Translations under genes and position numbers: made by a program | Assembly: GCF_014493765.1 (NCBI RefSeq) | Contig: NZ_JACTVJ010000020.1 | Location: forward strand, 62,001-126,000 | Source of the DNA: Streptomyces polyasparticus | GTDB taxonomy: Bacteria > Actinomycetota > Actinomycetes > Streptomycetales > Streptomycetaceae | Direction: 5' to 3' | Length of the DNA stretch: 64,000 bases | Notes under the pieces: generated by a model | The model's database searches: none | Seen by the model: only the letters and a program-made list of their open reading frames with translations | Told to the model about the DNA's origin: nothing | Part shown: piece by piece, positions 41,024 to 49,060 of the stretch | Layout of the letters: each line of letters opens with the position of its first letter | Position numbering within the stretch: the stretch's first letter is position 1

Positions 41024-41983
41024 TTACGCGTCGTCGTCCACGCCGTACAGGCCGAAGGCTCCCAGTTGCATCCTGCCGTACTCGCGATGGGCCAGCGGCA
41101 GGCGGTAGCGGTCCGGGGCGACGGGCAGCACGACGGAGGCCCGGAGCAGGAGGTCCAGCTCGTCGTCCACGTCGAAGAGCAGCCGGACCTGGTCGCGCGT
41201 GAAGGTGCAGCTGAACGCCGAGAGGCGGAACCACATCAGCTGCTCGCGGCGGCCGCACAGCTGGTAGCTCCATTCGACGGCCCGCCACAGGCTGCGGTGC
41301 CTGGCCGGTTCGGACGCGCCGTCGGTGAGGATCGCGAAGCGGCCGCCCGGCGTGGACAGACGGGCGAAGAGCTGCCGCGGCCCCATCCGGCGCAGTGCCT
41401 GGACCATGAGGACGACGCTCAGCGGATCGCCGTCGATATGCCGGGAGAGCAGATGCGCCCAGGCCTGGTCGAGGTCGACCTGGTGGGCGGCGGCCTGTGC
41501 CCGGAGCAGGTCCTCGGTCTGCTCATGGGTCATCGGGCTCACGGCGACCAGGTTCTCGTCCGCCGTGCCGAGCGGCCGGCGGCTTGTGGTGAGCAGCCGC
41601 AGCTTGGGGCAGGCGTCGCGGATCCGGTCCACGATCTGGGCGCCGCCGGCCGCCACGTGTTCGCAGGTGTCGAGGACCAGTACGCCGTGCTGCGGGGCGA
41701 GGGCGTGCAGCAGGCCGGGCAGCGGGTCGACGCTGTGGCCGGTGTCCGCGCCCAGTGCGTCGGCGATCACCTGCGGCACCTGGGCGGAGTCCTGGCAGCC
41801 GGTGAGGTCCACGTGCTGCACGGGGAGCCCGGTGGCCTGCGCCACCCGGGCCGCTAGATGCGACTTGCCGACCCCGGGCGGCCCCGTGAGGGTCAACTGC
41901 CCCTCGGATGCGAGGAGTTCGGCGAGCCCAGTGGGGGTGAGATCCTCGGCGGGGTCCGGGTCCGAGGTGCTGTGCGGGTACAT
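41024..41983 (-). CDS. AAA/NB-ARC-type ATPase related to LAL regulators, without HTH
   Basis: The 319-residue product has Walker A (LTGPPGVGKSHLAARVAQ), Walker B (GVLVLDTCEHVA), the sensor-like LRLLTTSRRPLGTADE and a winged-helix-like part (HRSLWRAVEWSYQL, MWFRLSAFSCTFT). It matches the NTPase module of the adjacent broken LuxR-family gene but ends before any TPR or DNA-binding domain. It could be a truncated paralogue or a stand-alone STAND-type signalling ATPase. No HTH is visible, so DNA binding is unlikely. Confidence 0.78.
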   Translation of the reverse strand: MYPHSTSDPDPAEDLTPTGLAELLASEGQLTLTGPPGVGKSHLAARVAQATGLPVQHVDLTGCQDSAQVPQVIADALGADTGHSVDPLPGLLHALAPQHGVLVLDTCEHVAAGGAQIVDRIRDACPKLRLLTTSRRPLGTADENLVAVSPMTHEQTEDLLRAQAAAHQVDLDQAWAHLLSRHIDGDPLSVVLMVQALRRMGPRQLFARLSTPGGRFAILTDGASEPARHRSLWRAVEWSYQLCGRREQLMWFRLSAFSCTFTRDQVRLLFDVDDELDLLLRASVVLPVAPDRYRLPLAHREYGRMQLGAFGLYGVDDDA

Positions 41984-42151
41984 GCGGACAGCGTGGTACC
42001 GGGTTGGGTGATGCGCATGCTGCGGGACAGGAGATGCGGGTACCTAATGTGCGGCGGGACAGTGTGTAGGTACCGGACCTATGTAGCGGCGTACGTAGGG
42101 ACGTAGGTACGCGGAAGGTTCGGGCGCAGAGGAGTGGGGCCGAAGCGCCCG
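41984..42151. promoter_or_regulatory. Upstream region of the NTPase gene with short TACG/TACC palindromes
   Basis: The 168-bp gap contains GGTACC twice and several TACGTAGG-like words (42045-42110). They may be operator elements; no gene is seen. Confidence 0.35.
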
Positions 42152-44437
42152 TTACGTACGGGAGTTCTCGGTCTCCGCGCGGACCAGCGCCGCGACCTCA
42201 CACCGTGAGGCGACGCCCAGTTTGGCCAGGATGTGTTCGACATGGGCGTCGGCGGTGCGCTTCGAGATGACGATCCGTTCGGCGATCTCCCGGTTGGAAA
42301 GGCCCTGGTGGACGAGGGCGGCGACCTCGCGTTCGCGGCGGGTGAGGGAGTCGAGAGTGAGGGCGGAGGCGGTGGCGGACTCGGGTGCGGCGGACTCGCC
42401 GAGGCCGAGAGCGAGAGCCTGGGGAAGTCCCATGCGCTCGCCCTCCTCGTACAGGCGCCTGAACTCCTCTTCCCCCAGGGCCTGTTCAGAGGCTCTCTGG
42501 AAACTCCGGTCCAGTGCGTTGAGCTTCGGATCGCCCAGCAGAAGCGGAGCGATCCCGCGCCGGATGCCGGCCGCCGCACCGTACAGGCGGGCCGCTTCGC
42601 CATGGCGGGACTGGGCGGCCGCGATCCACGACACGGTCGACATGTGGTTGCTGACGCACACCATGTCCTGGAGGCGGGCCATGCCCCGCAGCGACTCACG
42701 TCCATGCTTCAGCGCATCGTCGAGATCGCCGTTCGCGATCCGGACGAGGCTGAGGTACAGATGGGTGACGCTCGTGAGCCAGAACTCACCCCGCGGCAGC
42801 ACCTCAAGTCCGCGCTGCAGCAGCAGTTCGGCAGCCTGCGTGTCACCGAGGGTGAGGTGCCGGTCGGCCCCATTGCGGTAGTGCAAGCCGAGCAAGTACG
42901 GGTCCTTCAGGGCATGGACGAGCGGCTCGCACTCCTCCCCCGCCCGGCGGGCGTCGTCGAGGCGGTCCACGTGGGAGTAGGCGCCGAACAGATGCTCCAG
43001 GTTGAGGAGCCTGCCCTGAAGATCACCGCCCCGCAGGGACAGCTCGGCGCCCTCGGCCAAGATCTCGACCGCCCCCACCCGGTCCCCGGTCAGCAGTTTG
43101 CACACCCCGCGCTGGAAGCCGAGCCGGCCGCGGTCTGCGGGCGTACCGGCCCCGGTCGCCCACGCCCGGCCACCCCAGCGGAGCCCCTCCACGACTCGGC
43201 CGCGCCCGACCCACAACCCGACGAGCGCCCCGCAGAGCGCGACCGCGCCCGACTCTTCACCCGGGGTGGTGAGTGACCACTCCATGGCGACGCGGAAGTT
43301 GTCGATCTCCCGCTCGAAACGGTCGGTCCAAGTGGCCTGTTCGGGTCCGGACCAGGCCACGTTGCCCAAGCGTGCGAGGTGCAGACAGTGGTCACGGTGG
43401 CGGCGCTCGGCGCTCTCCTGGTCCCCTGATTCGGCAAGCCGCTCGGCGCCGTACTCGCGGAGGGTGTCGAGCATCCGGTAACGGTTGTCCTCCTCACCCT
43501 CCTCCCGGATGACGATCGACTTGTCGACGAGCCCGATGAGGTGATCGCCGATGTCGTATGCATCCAACTCGGCGTCCGCGCAGACCTGTTCGGCGGCCGT
43601 GAGGTCGAAGCCGCCCGCGCACACCGACAGGCGCGCCCACAGGGTGCGCTCCTCGGGCGTGCACAGCTCGTGGCTCCAGTCGATGGCCGTACGCAGCGTC
43701 TGATGGCGCGGATGCGCACCGCGGCCGCCGCCGAGCGCGCGGAAGCGGTCCTCCAGGCGGCGAAGGACCTGGTCGAGGGGCAGGGCGCGCAGCCGTACGG
43801 CGGCGAGTTCGAGGGCGAGCGGAATGCCGTCGAGGCGCCGGCACAGGGCGGCGACCTGCTCCTCGTTCGCGGACGTGAGGGCGAAGCCGGGGCGGGCGGC
43901 GGCGGCCCGCTCGGTGAACAGGCGTACCGAGTCGTCCCCTTCGAGCGGTGCCACGGCCAGGGTGTGCTCGGCGGGCACGTCCAGGGTCTGCCTGCTGGTG
44001 AGCAGCAGGCAGAGGCCGGGGCAGGAGCTCAGGAGGATCTCGGCGAGCATCGCGCAGGAGTCGACCAGATGCTCACAGGTGTCGAGGATCAGGAGCGACT
44101 GCTCCTCGCGCAGGAACTCCACCACGGCGTCGAGCGGCCTGCGCCCGGCCGCCTCCGGCAGGCCGAAGGCGGCGCCGACCGCGTGCGGAAGGAGTTCGCC
44201 GTCCTTGACTCAGGCGAGCTCCACCATCCGTACGCCGTCACGGAACCGGCTGGCGAGCACGGCGGCGGAGCGGATCGCGATCCGGGTCTTTCCCACGCCG
44301 CCGGGTCCCAGGAGCGTGACTATCCGGGCGGCGCCGAACAGCGTCCTCACGCTGTCGATCTCGCGCTCGCGCCCGATGAAACTCGTGGTCTCGCTGGGGA
44401 GTTCACCGCGTCGAAGGCTCAGGCCGATGTCCACCAC
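42152..44437 (-). pseudogene. LAL/LuxR-family ATPase regulator interrupted by an in-frame TGA
   Basis: The 762-codon frame begins MVDIGLSLRRGELPSETTSF with FIGRERE and Walker A (LLGPGGVGKTR), then hits a TGA at 44210-44212, codon 76. The same frame continues to 42152 with VKDGELLPHAVGAAFGLPEA, Walker B (LLILDTCEHLVDSC), a helical TPR-like middle and a C-terminal LuxR HTH (LTRREREVAALVHQGLSNRE, SKRTADAHVEHILAKL). Homologues read through this region, so the stop splits Walker A from Walker B. A GTG at 44125 could restart translation, giving an HTH protein without a P-loop. Either a true mutation or a sequence error; read-through cannot be excluded. Confidence 0.82.
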
Positions 44438-44515
44438 GATCGATGCGCCTCCCGCGTTCCCGCCGTTCCTCCAGCGTACGGGGAGTGATCCGGCCGACGG
44501 CGCGAAACGGGAGAA

Positions 44516-44546
44516 GCGCCCCCGACCGGTGAGGATCGGGGGGCGC
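44516..44546. terminator. Hairpin near the start of the broken regulator
   Basis: A stem GCGCCCCCGA/TCGGGGGGCGC with a 10-nt loop lies about 80 bp upstream of the regulator's start and 170 bp after the GntP permease stop on the same strand; it probably terminates upstream transcription from another promoter. Confidence 0.5.
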
Positions 44547-44573
44547 TCGGGCTCGGTATCCGCGCCTGCGGCG

Positions 44574-44645
44574 GTGTGCGTTGTCGGCGGTGTGCGTTGT
44601 CGGCGGGGCTCGTTGTCAGTGGGGCTCGTTGTCAGTGGGGCTCGA
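44574..44645. repeat. 16-bp tandem repeats (two types)
   Basis: Two copies of GTGTGCGTTGTCGGCG are followed by two and a half of GGGCTCGTTGTCAGTG, in phase. They lie just past the permease stop codon, in a gap (44438-44720) that holds no gene. Confidence 0.85.
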
Positions 44646-44720
44646 TAGCCTGAGAAGGGCTTCGGCCCCCGGGCGGGAGGGGACTGTCCGGGCGTTCCCG
44701 GGGGACCGTTCGGGCCGCTC

Positions 44721-46211
44721 CTAGACGAACAGACTCAGCAGCGCCGCCACCGCGAACCCCGCCACCGACAGGACCGACTCCAGGACCGTCCAGGACTTCA
44801 GGGTGTCGCGCTCGGAGATGCCGAAGTACTTCGCGACGATCCAGAAGCCGCCGTCGTTGACGTGCGAGGCGAAGATCGAACCGGCCGAGATGGCCATGAT
44901 GACCAGGGCGAGGAAAGCCTGCGAGTGGTTGCCCTCCGCGACCAGCGGGACGACGATGCCGGCCGTGGCGACGATCGCGACCGTGGCCGAACCCTGGGCG
45001 ACGCGCAGGACCAGCGAGATCAGATACGCCAGGACGATGATCGGCAGGCCCATGTCGTCGAAGGTCTCGGCGAGCGCGTCGGCGATGCCGGAGCCCTTGA
45101 GCACCGCGCCGAAGACACCGCCGGCGCCGACGACGAGCAGGATGTTGCCGACCGGCTTGAGGGACGCGGTCGAGACCGTCTCCAGGGACTTGCGCGACCA
45201 GCCGCGGCGCAGACCGAGCAGGTAGTACGCCATGAGGAGCGCGATCGTCAGGGCCACGAAGGGGTGGCCGAAGAACTCGATGACCGAGCGCAGCGTGGAC
45301 GGGTCGAGCGCGATGGAGGAGAAGGTCGCGGCCAGGATGAGCAGCAGCGGCGTACCGATGATGGTGAAGACCGTGCCGAGCGAGACGGGCTTCTCGGGCG
45401 GCGTGACACCGGCCGCACGCTGCTCGGCGGCGACGGCCTCCTTGGCCTCCTCGGCGGCTTCGAGCATGTCCTGCGGTACGGGGACGAAGATCTTGTTGCC
45501 GATCCAGGCCGAGTAGGCCCAGGCGGCGAGCACGGCGGGGATACCGCAGACGATGCCCATGACGATGACCCAGCCGAGCGACACGTTGAACAGTCCGGCC
45601 GCGGCGACGGGCCCGGGGTGCGGCGGCAGGAACGCGTGGGTCATGGACAGACCCGCGAGGAGCGGCATCGCGTACAGGAGGATGGACTTGCCGGAGCGCT
45701 TGGCGGCCGCGTAGACGATGGGCGCGAGGACGAAGATGCCCACGTCGAAGAAGACCGGGATACCGAAGATCAGGCCGGTCAGACCCATGGCGAGCGGGGC
45801 GCGCTTCTCGCCGAAGAGACCGAGCAGCCGGCTCGACAACACCTCGGCGCCGCCGGAGACTTCGAGGATCGCGCCGAGCATCGTGCCCAGGCCGATGATG
45901 ATCGTGACATGGCCGAGGATGCCGCCCATGCCCGTCTCGATGAGCGAGGTGGCGGTGGACTTCTGGACCGTGCCGAAGAGTTCGGTGACGCTCAGGCCGG
46001 CCGACAGGCCGACGGCGATCGAGACCGCGAGCAGCGCCACGAAGGGCTGCAGCCGGACCTTGATGATCAGGAAGAGCAGCAGGGCGATACCGAGGACGGC
46101 GACCGTGAGCAGACCGCCGGTGCCGCCTATGAGGCTGAGGATGCCTCCGGTGTGCGGGGTCTCCGGTGGGGCGGCGGGCGCGGTGGCCGCGAGGGGTATT
46201 CCGGGCAACAT
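44721..46211 (-). CDS. GntP-family permease (DsdX-like D-amino acid or gluconate:H+ symporter)
   Basis: The 496-residue protein has about 12-14 membrane helices and GntP-family blocks: LRVAQGSATVAIVATAGI, ASHVNDGGFWIVAKYFGIS, FLPPHPGPVAAAG and IFGIPVFFDVGIFVLAPI. Family members carry gluconate or, in the case of E. coli DsdX, D-serine. Because the neighbouring genes specify D-amino-acid deacylation, dehydration and RidA, a D-serine or D-amino-acid substrate is the better guess than gluconate. However a PfkB kinase, usual with sugar acids, is also present, so gluconate-like uptake is not excluded. Confidence 0.9.
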   Translation of the reverse strand: MLPGIPLAATAPAAPPETPHTGGILSLIGGTGGLLTVAVLGIALLLFLIIKVRLQPFVALLAVSIAVGLSAGLSVTELFGTVQKSTATSLIETGMGGILGHVTIIIGLGTMLGAILEVSGGAEVLSSRLLGLFGEKRAPLAMGLTGLIFGIPVFFDVGIFVLAPIVYAAAKRSGKSILLYAMPLLAGLSMTHAFLPPHPGPVAAAGLFNVSLGWVIVMGIVCGIPAVLAAWAYSAWIGNKIFVPVPQDMLEAAEEAKEAVAAEQRAAGVTPPEKPVSLGTVFTIIGTPLLLILAATFSSIALDPSTLRSVIEFFGHPFVALTIALLMAYYLLGLRRGWSRKSLETVSTASLKPVGNILLVVGAGGVFGAVLKGSGIADALAETFDDMGLPIIVLAYLISLVLRVAQGSATVAIVATAGIVVPLVAEGNHSQAFLALVIMAISAGSIFASHVNDGGFWIVAKYFGISERDTLKSWTVLESVLSVAGFAVAALLSLFV

Positions 46212-46253
46212 GGGGGGAACTCCATCGTTCTGTACAGGTGTTGCGGCGGTTGC

Positions 46254-46307
46254 TTGTGGTGCGACGGGTGCTCGTGGTGCGACGGGTGCTCGTGGTGCGG
46301 TGGTTCA
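46254..46307. repeat. Three 18-bp tandem repeats upstream of the permease gene
   Basis: Two near-exact copies of TCGTGGTGCGACGGGTGC and one diverged copy lie in the 192-bp gap between the RidA and permease genes. Confidence 0.8.
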
Positions 46308-46403
46308 GGGCAGGGCTGATCGCGGCACGGCGCACGTACGGGGCTGTGCGCCGCGCCGGGGACGGGGACGGGGGCAGGGGCGGGTGGAGCTAACGGCACC
46401 AGG

Positions 46404-46814
46404 TCAGCCGAGGACGGCGAGGGCGTCGATCTCGATGAGGAGGCCCTTGGGCAGGCCCACGTAGACGGTGGTGCGGGCGGAGGCGGGGGCCTTGAGGCCC
46501 TGCTCCTCGAAGTACGCGTTGTAGATCTCGTTCATCTCCGCGAAGTGGTCCACGTCCGTGAGGTAGACGCGCATCATCATCACGTCGTCCCAGGTGGCGC
46601 CGCCCTCTTCGAGGATCGCCTTGACGTTGGCGAAGGTCTGCAGGGTCTGCTCGCGCAGCGTCGGGCCCGCGGGGGTCGGCGCCTTGCCCTCCTCGGCCGG
46701 CAGGAAGCCGACCTGGCCTGCGACCTGGAGGATGTTGCCCTTCTTGACGCCGTGCGAGAACTTCGCGGGCGGGGCGGTGTGGGTGGACGGCGTGAGCTGG
46801 ATCTTCTCGGTCAT
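46404..46814 (-). CDS. ridA: RidA-family reactive intermediate deaminase
   Basis: The 136-residue product has the YjgF/RidA fold signatures: LQVAGQVGFLPAEEG, EQTLQTFANVKAILEEGGAT, MMRVYLTDVDHFAEMNEIYN and PASARTTVYVGLPKGLLIEI, which includes the substrate-binding Arg of the family (ARTTVYVGLP). RidA hydrolyses 2-aminoacrylate and related enamines to keto acids. Here it lies with a D-serine-dehydratase-like gene, whose product would be 2-aminoacrylate, which makes a pathway-specific role likely. An AAGGAAAG ribosome binding site precedes the ATG. Confidence 0.9.
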   Translation of the reverse strand: MTEKIQLTPSTHTAPPAKFSHGVKKGNILQVAGQVGFLPAEEGKAPTPAGPTLREQTLQTFANVKAILEEGGATWDDVMMMRVYLTDVDHFAEMNEIYNAYFEEQGLKAPASARTTVYVGLPKGLLIEIDALAVLG

Positions 46815-46854
46815 GAACTTTCCTTGCTGGTGAGGGGTGTTGGCGGCGCCGGTC

Positions 46855-47604
46855 TCAGGTGGGGGTGTTGCCCGAGTACTCCCGGCTGATCGCGTCCGCG
46901 GTGCGGCGGACGACGGGGAGCAGCGTGAGGAGTTCCTCCGCGGTGACGACCACGCTGGGCGCCGACACCGACATCGCGGCCACCACGCGGCCGTCCGCGC
47001 CCCGGATGGGGGCGCCGATGCAGTTGATGGACTCCTCGTGGCCACCCAGGTCGGTGGCCCAGCCCTGTTCGCGTACGACGGTCAGTTCCTTGAGGAACGC
47101 GGTGGCGTCGGGGGTCGAACGGGGCGTGTACATGGGGTAGTCGAGCCGCTCGGCGACCGCGCGCCGCTCCGGCTCGGAGAGGTCGGCGAGCAGCAGCTTG
47201 GCGACCGCGGCGACCGTGATGGCCACGGGCTTGCCGATCCGGGAGTACATCCGCACCGGGTAGCGGCTCTCGACCTTGTCGATGTAGAGAACCTCGTTCT
47301 CCTCGTACACCGCGAGGTGGACGGTGTGCCCGATCTTGGCGTTGAGCTCGACGAGATGGGGGTGGGCGATCTCGCGCACGTCCAGGTTCTCGACGGCTTC
47401 CTGGGCGAGCGCGAAGAGGCGGGCGCCCAGGCGGTAGCGCTGGTCGGACTGGCGGTAGACGAGGCCGTGCTCGTGGAGCGTGCGCAGCAGGCGCAGGGCC
47501 GTGGACTTGTGGACGTCCAGGCGCTCGGCGACCTGGCCGAGGTCGGCGGGGCCTTCGGCGAGCAGCGGAAGGATGCTCAGTGCGCGGTCGACGGTCTGGC
47601 TCAT
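46855..47604 (-). CDS. IclR-family transcriptional regulator
   Basis: The 249-residue product has an N-terminal winged HTH (TVDRALSILPLLAEGPADLG, DVHKSTALRLLRTLHEHGL) and the IclR effector domain (LVELNAKIGHTVHLAVYEEN, KVESRYPVRMYSRIGKPVAI, ESINCIGAPIRGADGRVVAA with the ligand-pocket Cys). The ATG overlaps the kinase stop (ATGA, 47601-47604), so translation is coupled. It probably controls both arms of the cluster through the palindromes at 49009-49042. Confidence 0.92.
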   Translation of the reverse strand: MSQTVDRALSILPLLAEGPADLGQVAERLDVHKSTALRLLRTLHEHGLVYRQSDQRYRLGARLFALAQEAVENLDVREIAHPHLVELNAKIGHTVHLAVYEENEVLYIDKVESRYPVRMYSRIGKPVAITVAAVAKLLLADLSEPERRAVAERLDYPMYTPRSTPDATAFLKELTVVREQGWATDLGGHEESINCIGAPIRGADGRVVAAMSVSAPSVVVTAEELLTLLPVVRRTADAISREYSGNTPT

Positions 47605-48848
47605 GTGGTGATGACCTCCCCTTTCGTCCCGGTCGTGGTCCAGCCGGGGCCGAGCCGCAGTGTGCACCAGTCCTCGTCCGGGAGTTCGGCAAGGTGGTCC
47701 GCATGGGCGCGGCTGGGCGGTGCGGCCATGTCGCCGGCGACGGTGAGTGCGGCCGCAGCCCACAGGTGGCCGGTCCTGAGGCGCTGCGCGGCGGGCAGTT
47801 CGCGCAGCGTGGCCGAGAGGAACCCCGCCGCGAAGGCGTCCCCGGCGCCTACGGCGGCGACGACGTCGACGGTGAGGGCGGGGACATGGACGGTGAGGTC
47901 TCGGTCGGCGGCCTCGGCGGCCTGCGGCCGCGCGCTGCTCCGCCGCTCCTCGACGGTGAGGCCGGCCGACGGTTCGCGGTGGAAGACCGTCGCGCCGGTC
48001 GAGCCCTGTTTGACCACCAGGGTCCCCGGCTCCGGGAGCGCGGCGCGGATCGCGGCCGGGCCGCCGGTGATGCCCCAGGCCGCCTCGGCCTCGTCCTCGC
48101 CGACGAACACGAGGTCCGCGCCGCGCGCGAGATCCGCGAGCGTGGCGCCCGCGGTCGTCGGGTCCGGCCAGAGGCTGACGCGGTAGTTCACATCGAAGGA
48201 GACCAGGGGGCGGCCCGGGCGGCGGGTGGTGAGCTCGCGCATCAAGGCCAGGCAGTCGGGCGAGAGGGCGGCCGTGATGCCGGACAGGTGGAGAATCCGG
48301 GCGTCGGCGCCGACCGGGGTGTTGGCCGGTGACATCGCGGAGGCGGCGGAGCCCGCGCGGTAGTACGCGACTTCGGCGAGGGGTTCGCCGGGGGCGGCGT
48401 TCGCGGGGGCGGCGTTCGCGGGGGCGGCGTTCGCGGTGACGGCGTCCCCGATGGTCGCGTCCCCGGTGGTCGCGTCCCCGGTGGCGGAGGCGGGTGCCGC
48501 GCAGGTCGCCCGCTCTCCGGCCGTACGGAAGTAGATGCCGGTCGGGCGGCCCGGATCGCGGCGTACCGCCGAGGTGTCCACGCCGCAGCGCGCGATCTCG
48601 CGGGTCAGGTACTCGCCGAAGCCGTCGTCGCCCACGCGGCTGATCCAGCGCGCGGTGTGGCCGGCGCGGGCGAGGGTGCACGCGACATTGGACTCGGCGC
48701 CGCCGATCCCGCGGTCGAAGGCCGGTACGTCGGCGAGGCGCCCGGGCCGCGCGGGCCGGAACGTGACCATGGACTCGCCGAGGCAGGCGACGTCGAAGCG
48801 CGGGGCTTCGGCGGCGGCTTCGGGGCCGGACACGTTCGGGTGGGGCAC
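47601..48848 (-). CDS. PfkB-family carbohydrate kinase (KDG kinase-like) with repeat insert
   Basis: The 415-residue product has PfkB signature 1 (GGAESNVACTLARAGHTARW) and signature 2 with the catalytic base (VVAAVGAGDAFAAGFLSATL). KDG-kinase-like features are FDVACLGESMVTFRP and FDVNYRVSLWP. At about residues 123-152 it carries an extra loop of 5-residue repeats (GDATI, ANAAP) coded by a 15-bp tandem array; this makes it longer than the usual 300-340. The loop lies in the lid region, so activity may still be intact. Its role beside D-amino-acid genes is unclear. Confidence 0.88.
   Translation of the reverse strand: MPHPNVSGPEAAAEAPRFDVACLGESMVTFRPARPGRLADVPAFDRGIGGAESNVACTLARAGHTARWISRVGDDGFGEYLTREIARCGVDTSAVRRDPGRPTGIYFRTAGERATCAAPASATGDATTGDATIGDAVTANAAPANAAPANAAPGEPLAEVAYYRAGSAASAMSPANTPVGADARILHLSGITAALSPDCLALMRELTTRRPGRPLVSFDVNYRVSLWPDPTTAGATLADLARGADLVFVGEDEAEAAWGITGGPAAIRAALPEPGTLVVKQGSTGATVFHREPSAGLTVEERRSSARPQAAEAADRDLTVHVPALTVDVVAAVGAGDAFAAGFLSATLRELPAAQRLRTGHLWAAAALTVAGDMAAPPSRAHADHLAELPDEDWCTLRLGPGWTTTGTKGEVITT
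48391..48480. repeat. Six 15-bp tandem repeats inside the PfkB kinase gene
   Basis: Three copies of GGGGCGGCGTTCGCG and three of GTGGTCGCGTCCCCG (minor variants) are in frame, giving 5-residue protein repeats. Repeat number could vary between strains. Confidence 0.88.
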
Positions 48849-49060
48849 GACGGCTCCTTCGGATGCTTGCTTATGTCTTGCTTACGCGCTCCCGGCGGCA
48901 TCGACCTGAGGCCAACTTCCCCGGCGGGAGCGGACCTTGGTCCCGACTGTCCGTGACGCGACGGAGAGCGTTGACCCGGTGTTGGGACGGATGTTAGACA
49001 GAGGTAAGCGCAATACGCAATGGGCGTTGCAGAGGATGCAACGGGCCAGGAGGAGGGTTC
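48849..49060. promoter_or_regulatory. Divergent control region of the D-amino-acid cluster with IclR-type palindromes
   Basis: On the plus strand TTGACC (48971-48976) and TTAGAC (48994-48999) are 17 bp apart and suit a promoter for the dehydratase gene. Just downstream, GCAATACGCAATGGGCGTTGC (in two parts) contains GCAA-N6-TTGC and then GTTGC-N7-GCAAC (49026-49042). These overlapping palindromes are the likely site of the cluster's IclR protein, as they would block early transcription. The kinase promoter must be in the left part. Confidence 0.6.

Noticed and set aside
44721-48848. Simple gluconate utilisation operon (permease plus kinase)
   Set aside because: The kinase is not GntK-type, no 6-phosphogluconate genes are present, and the RidA, D-serine dehydratase-like and D-aminoacylase genes point to D-amino acids.
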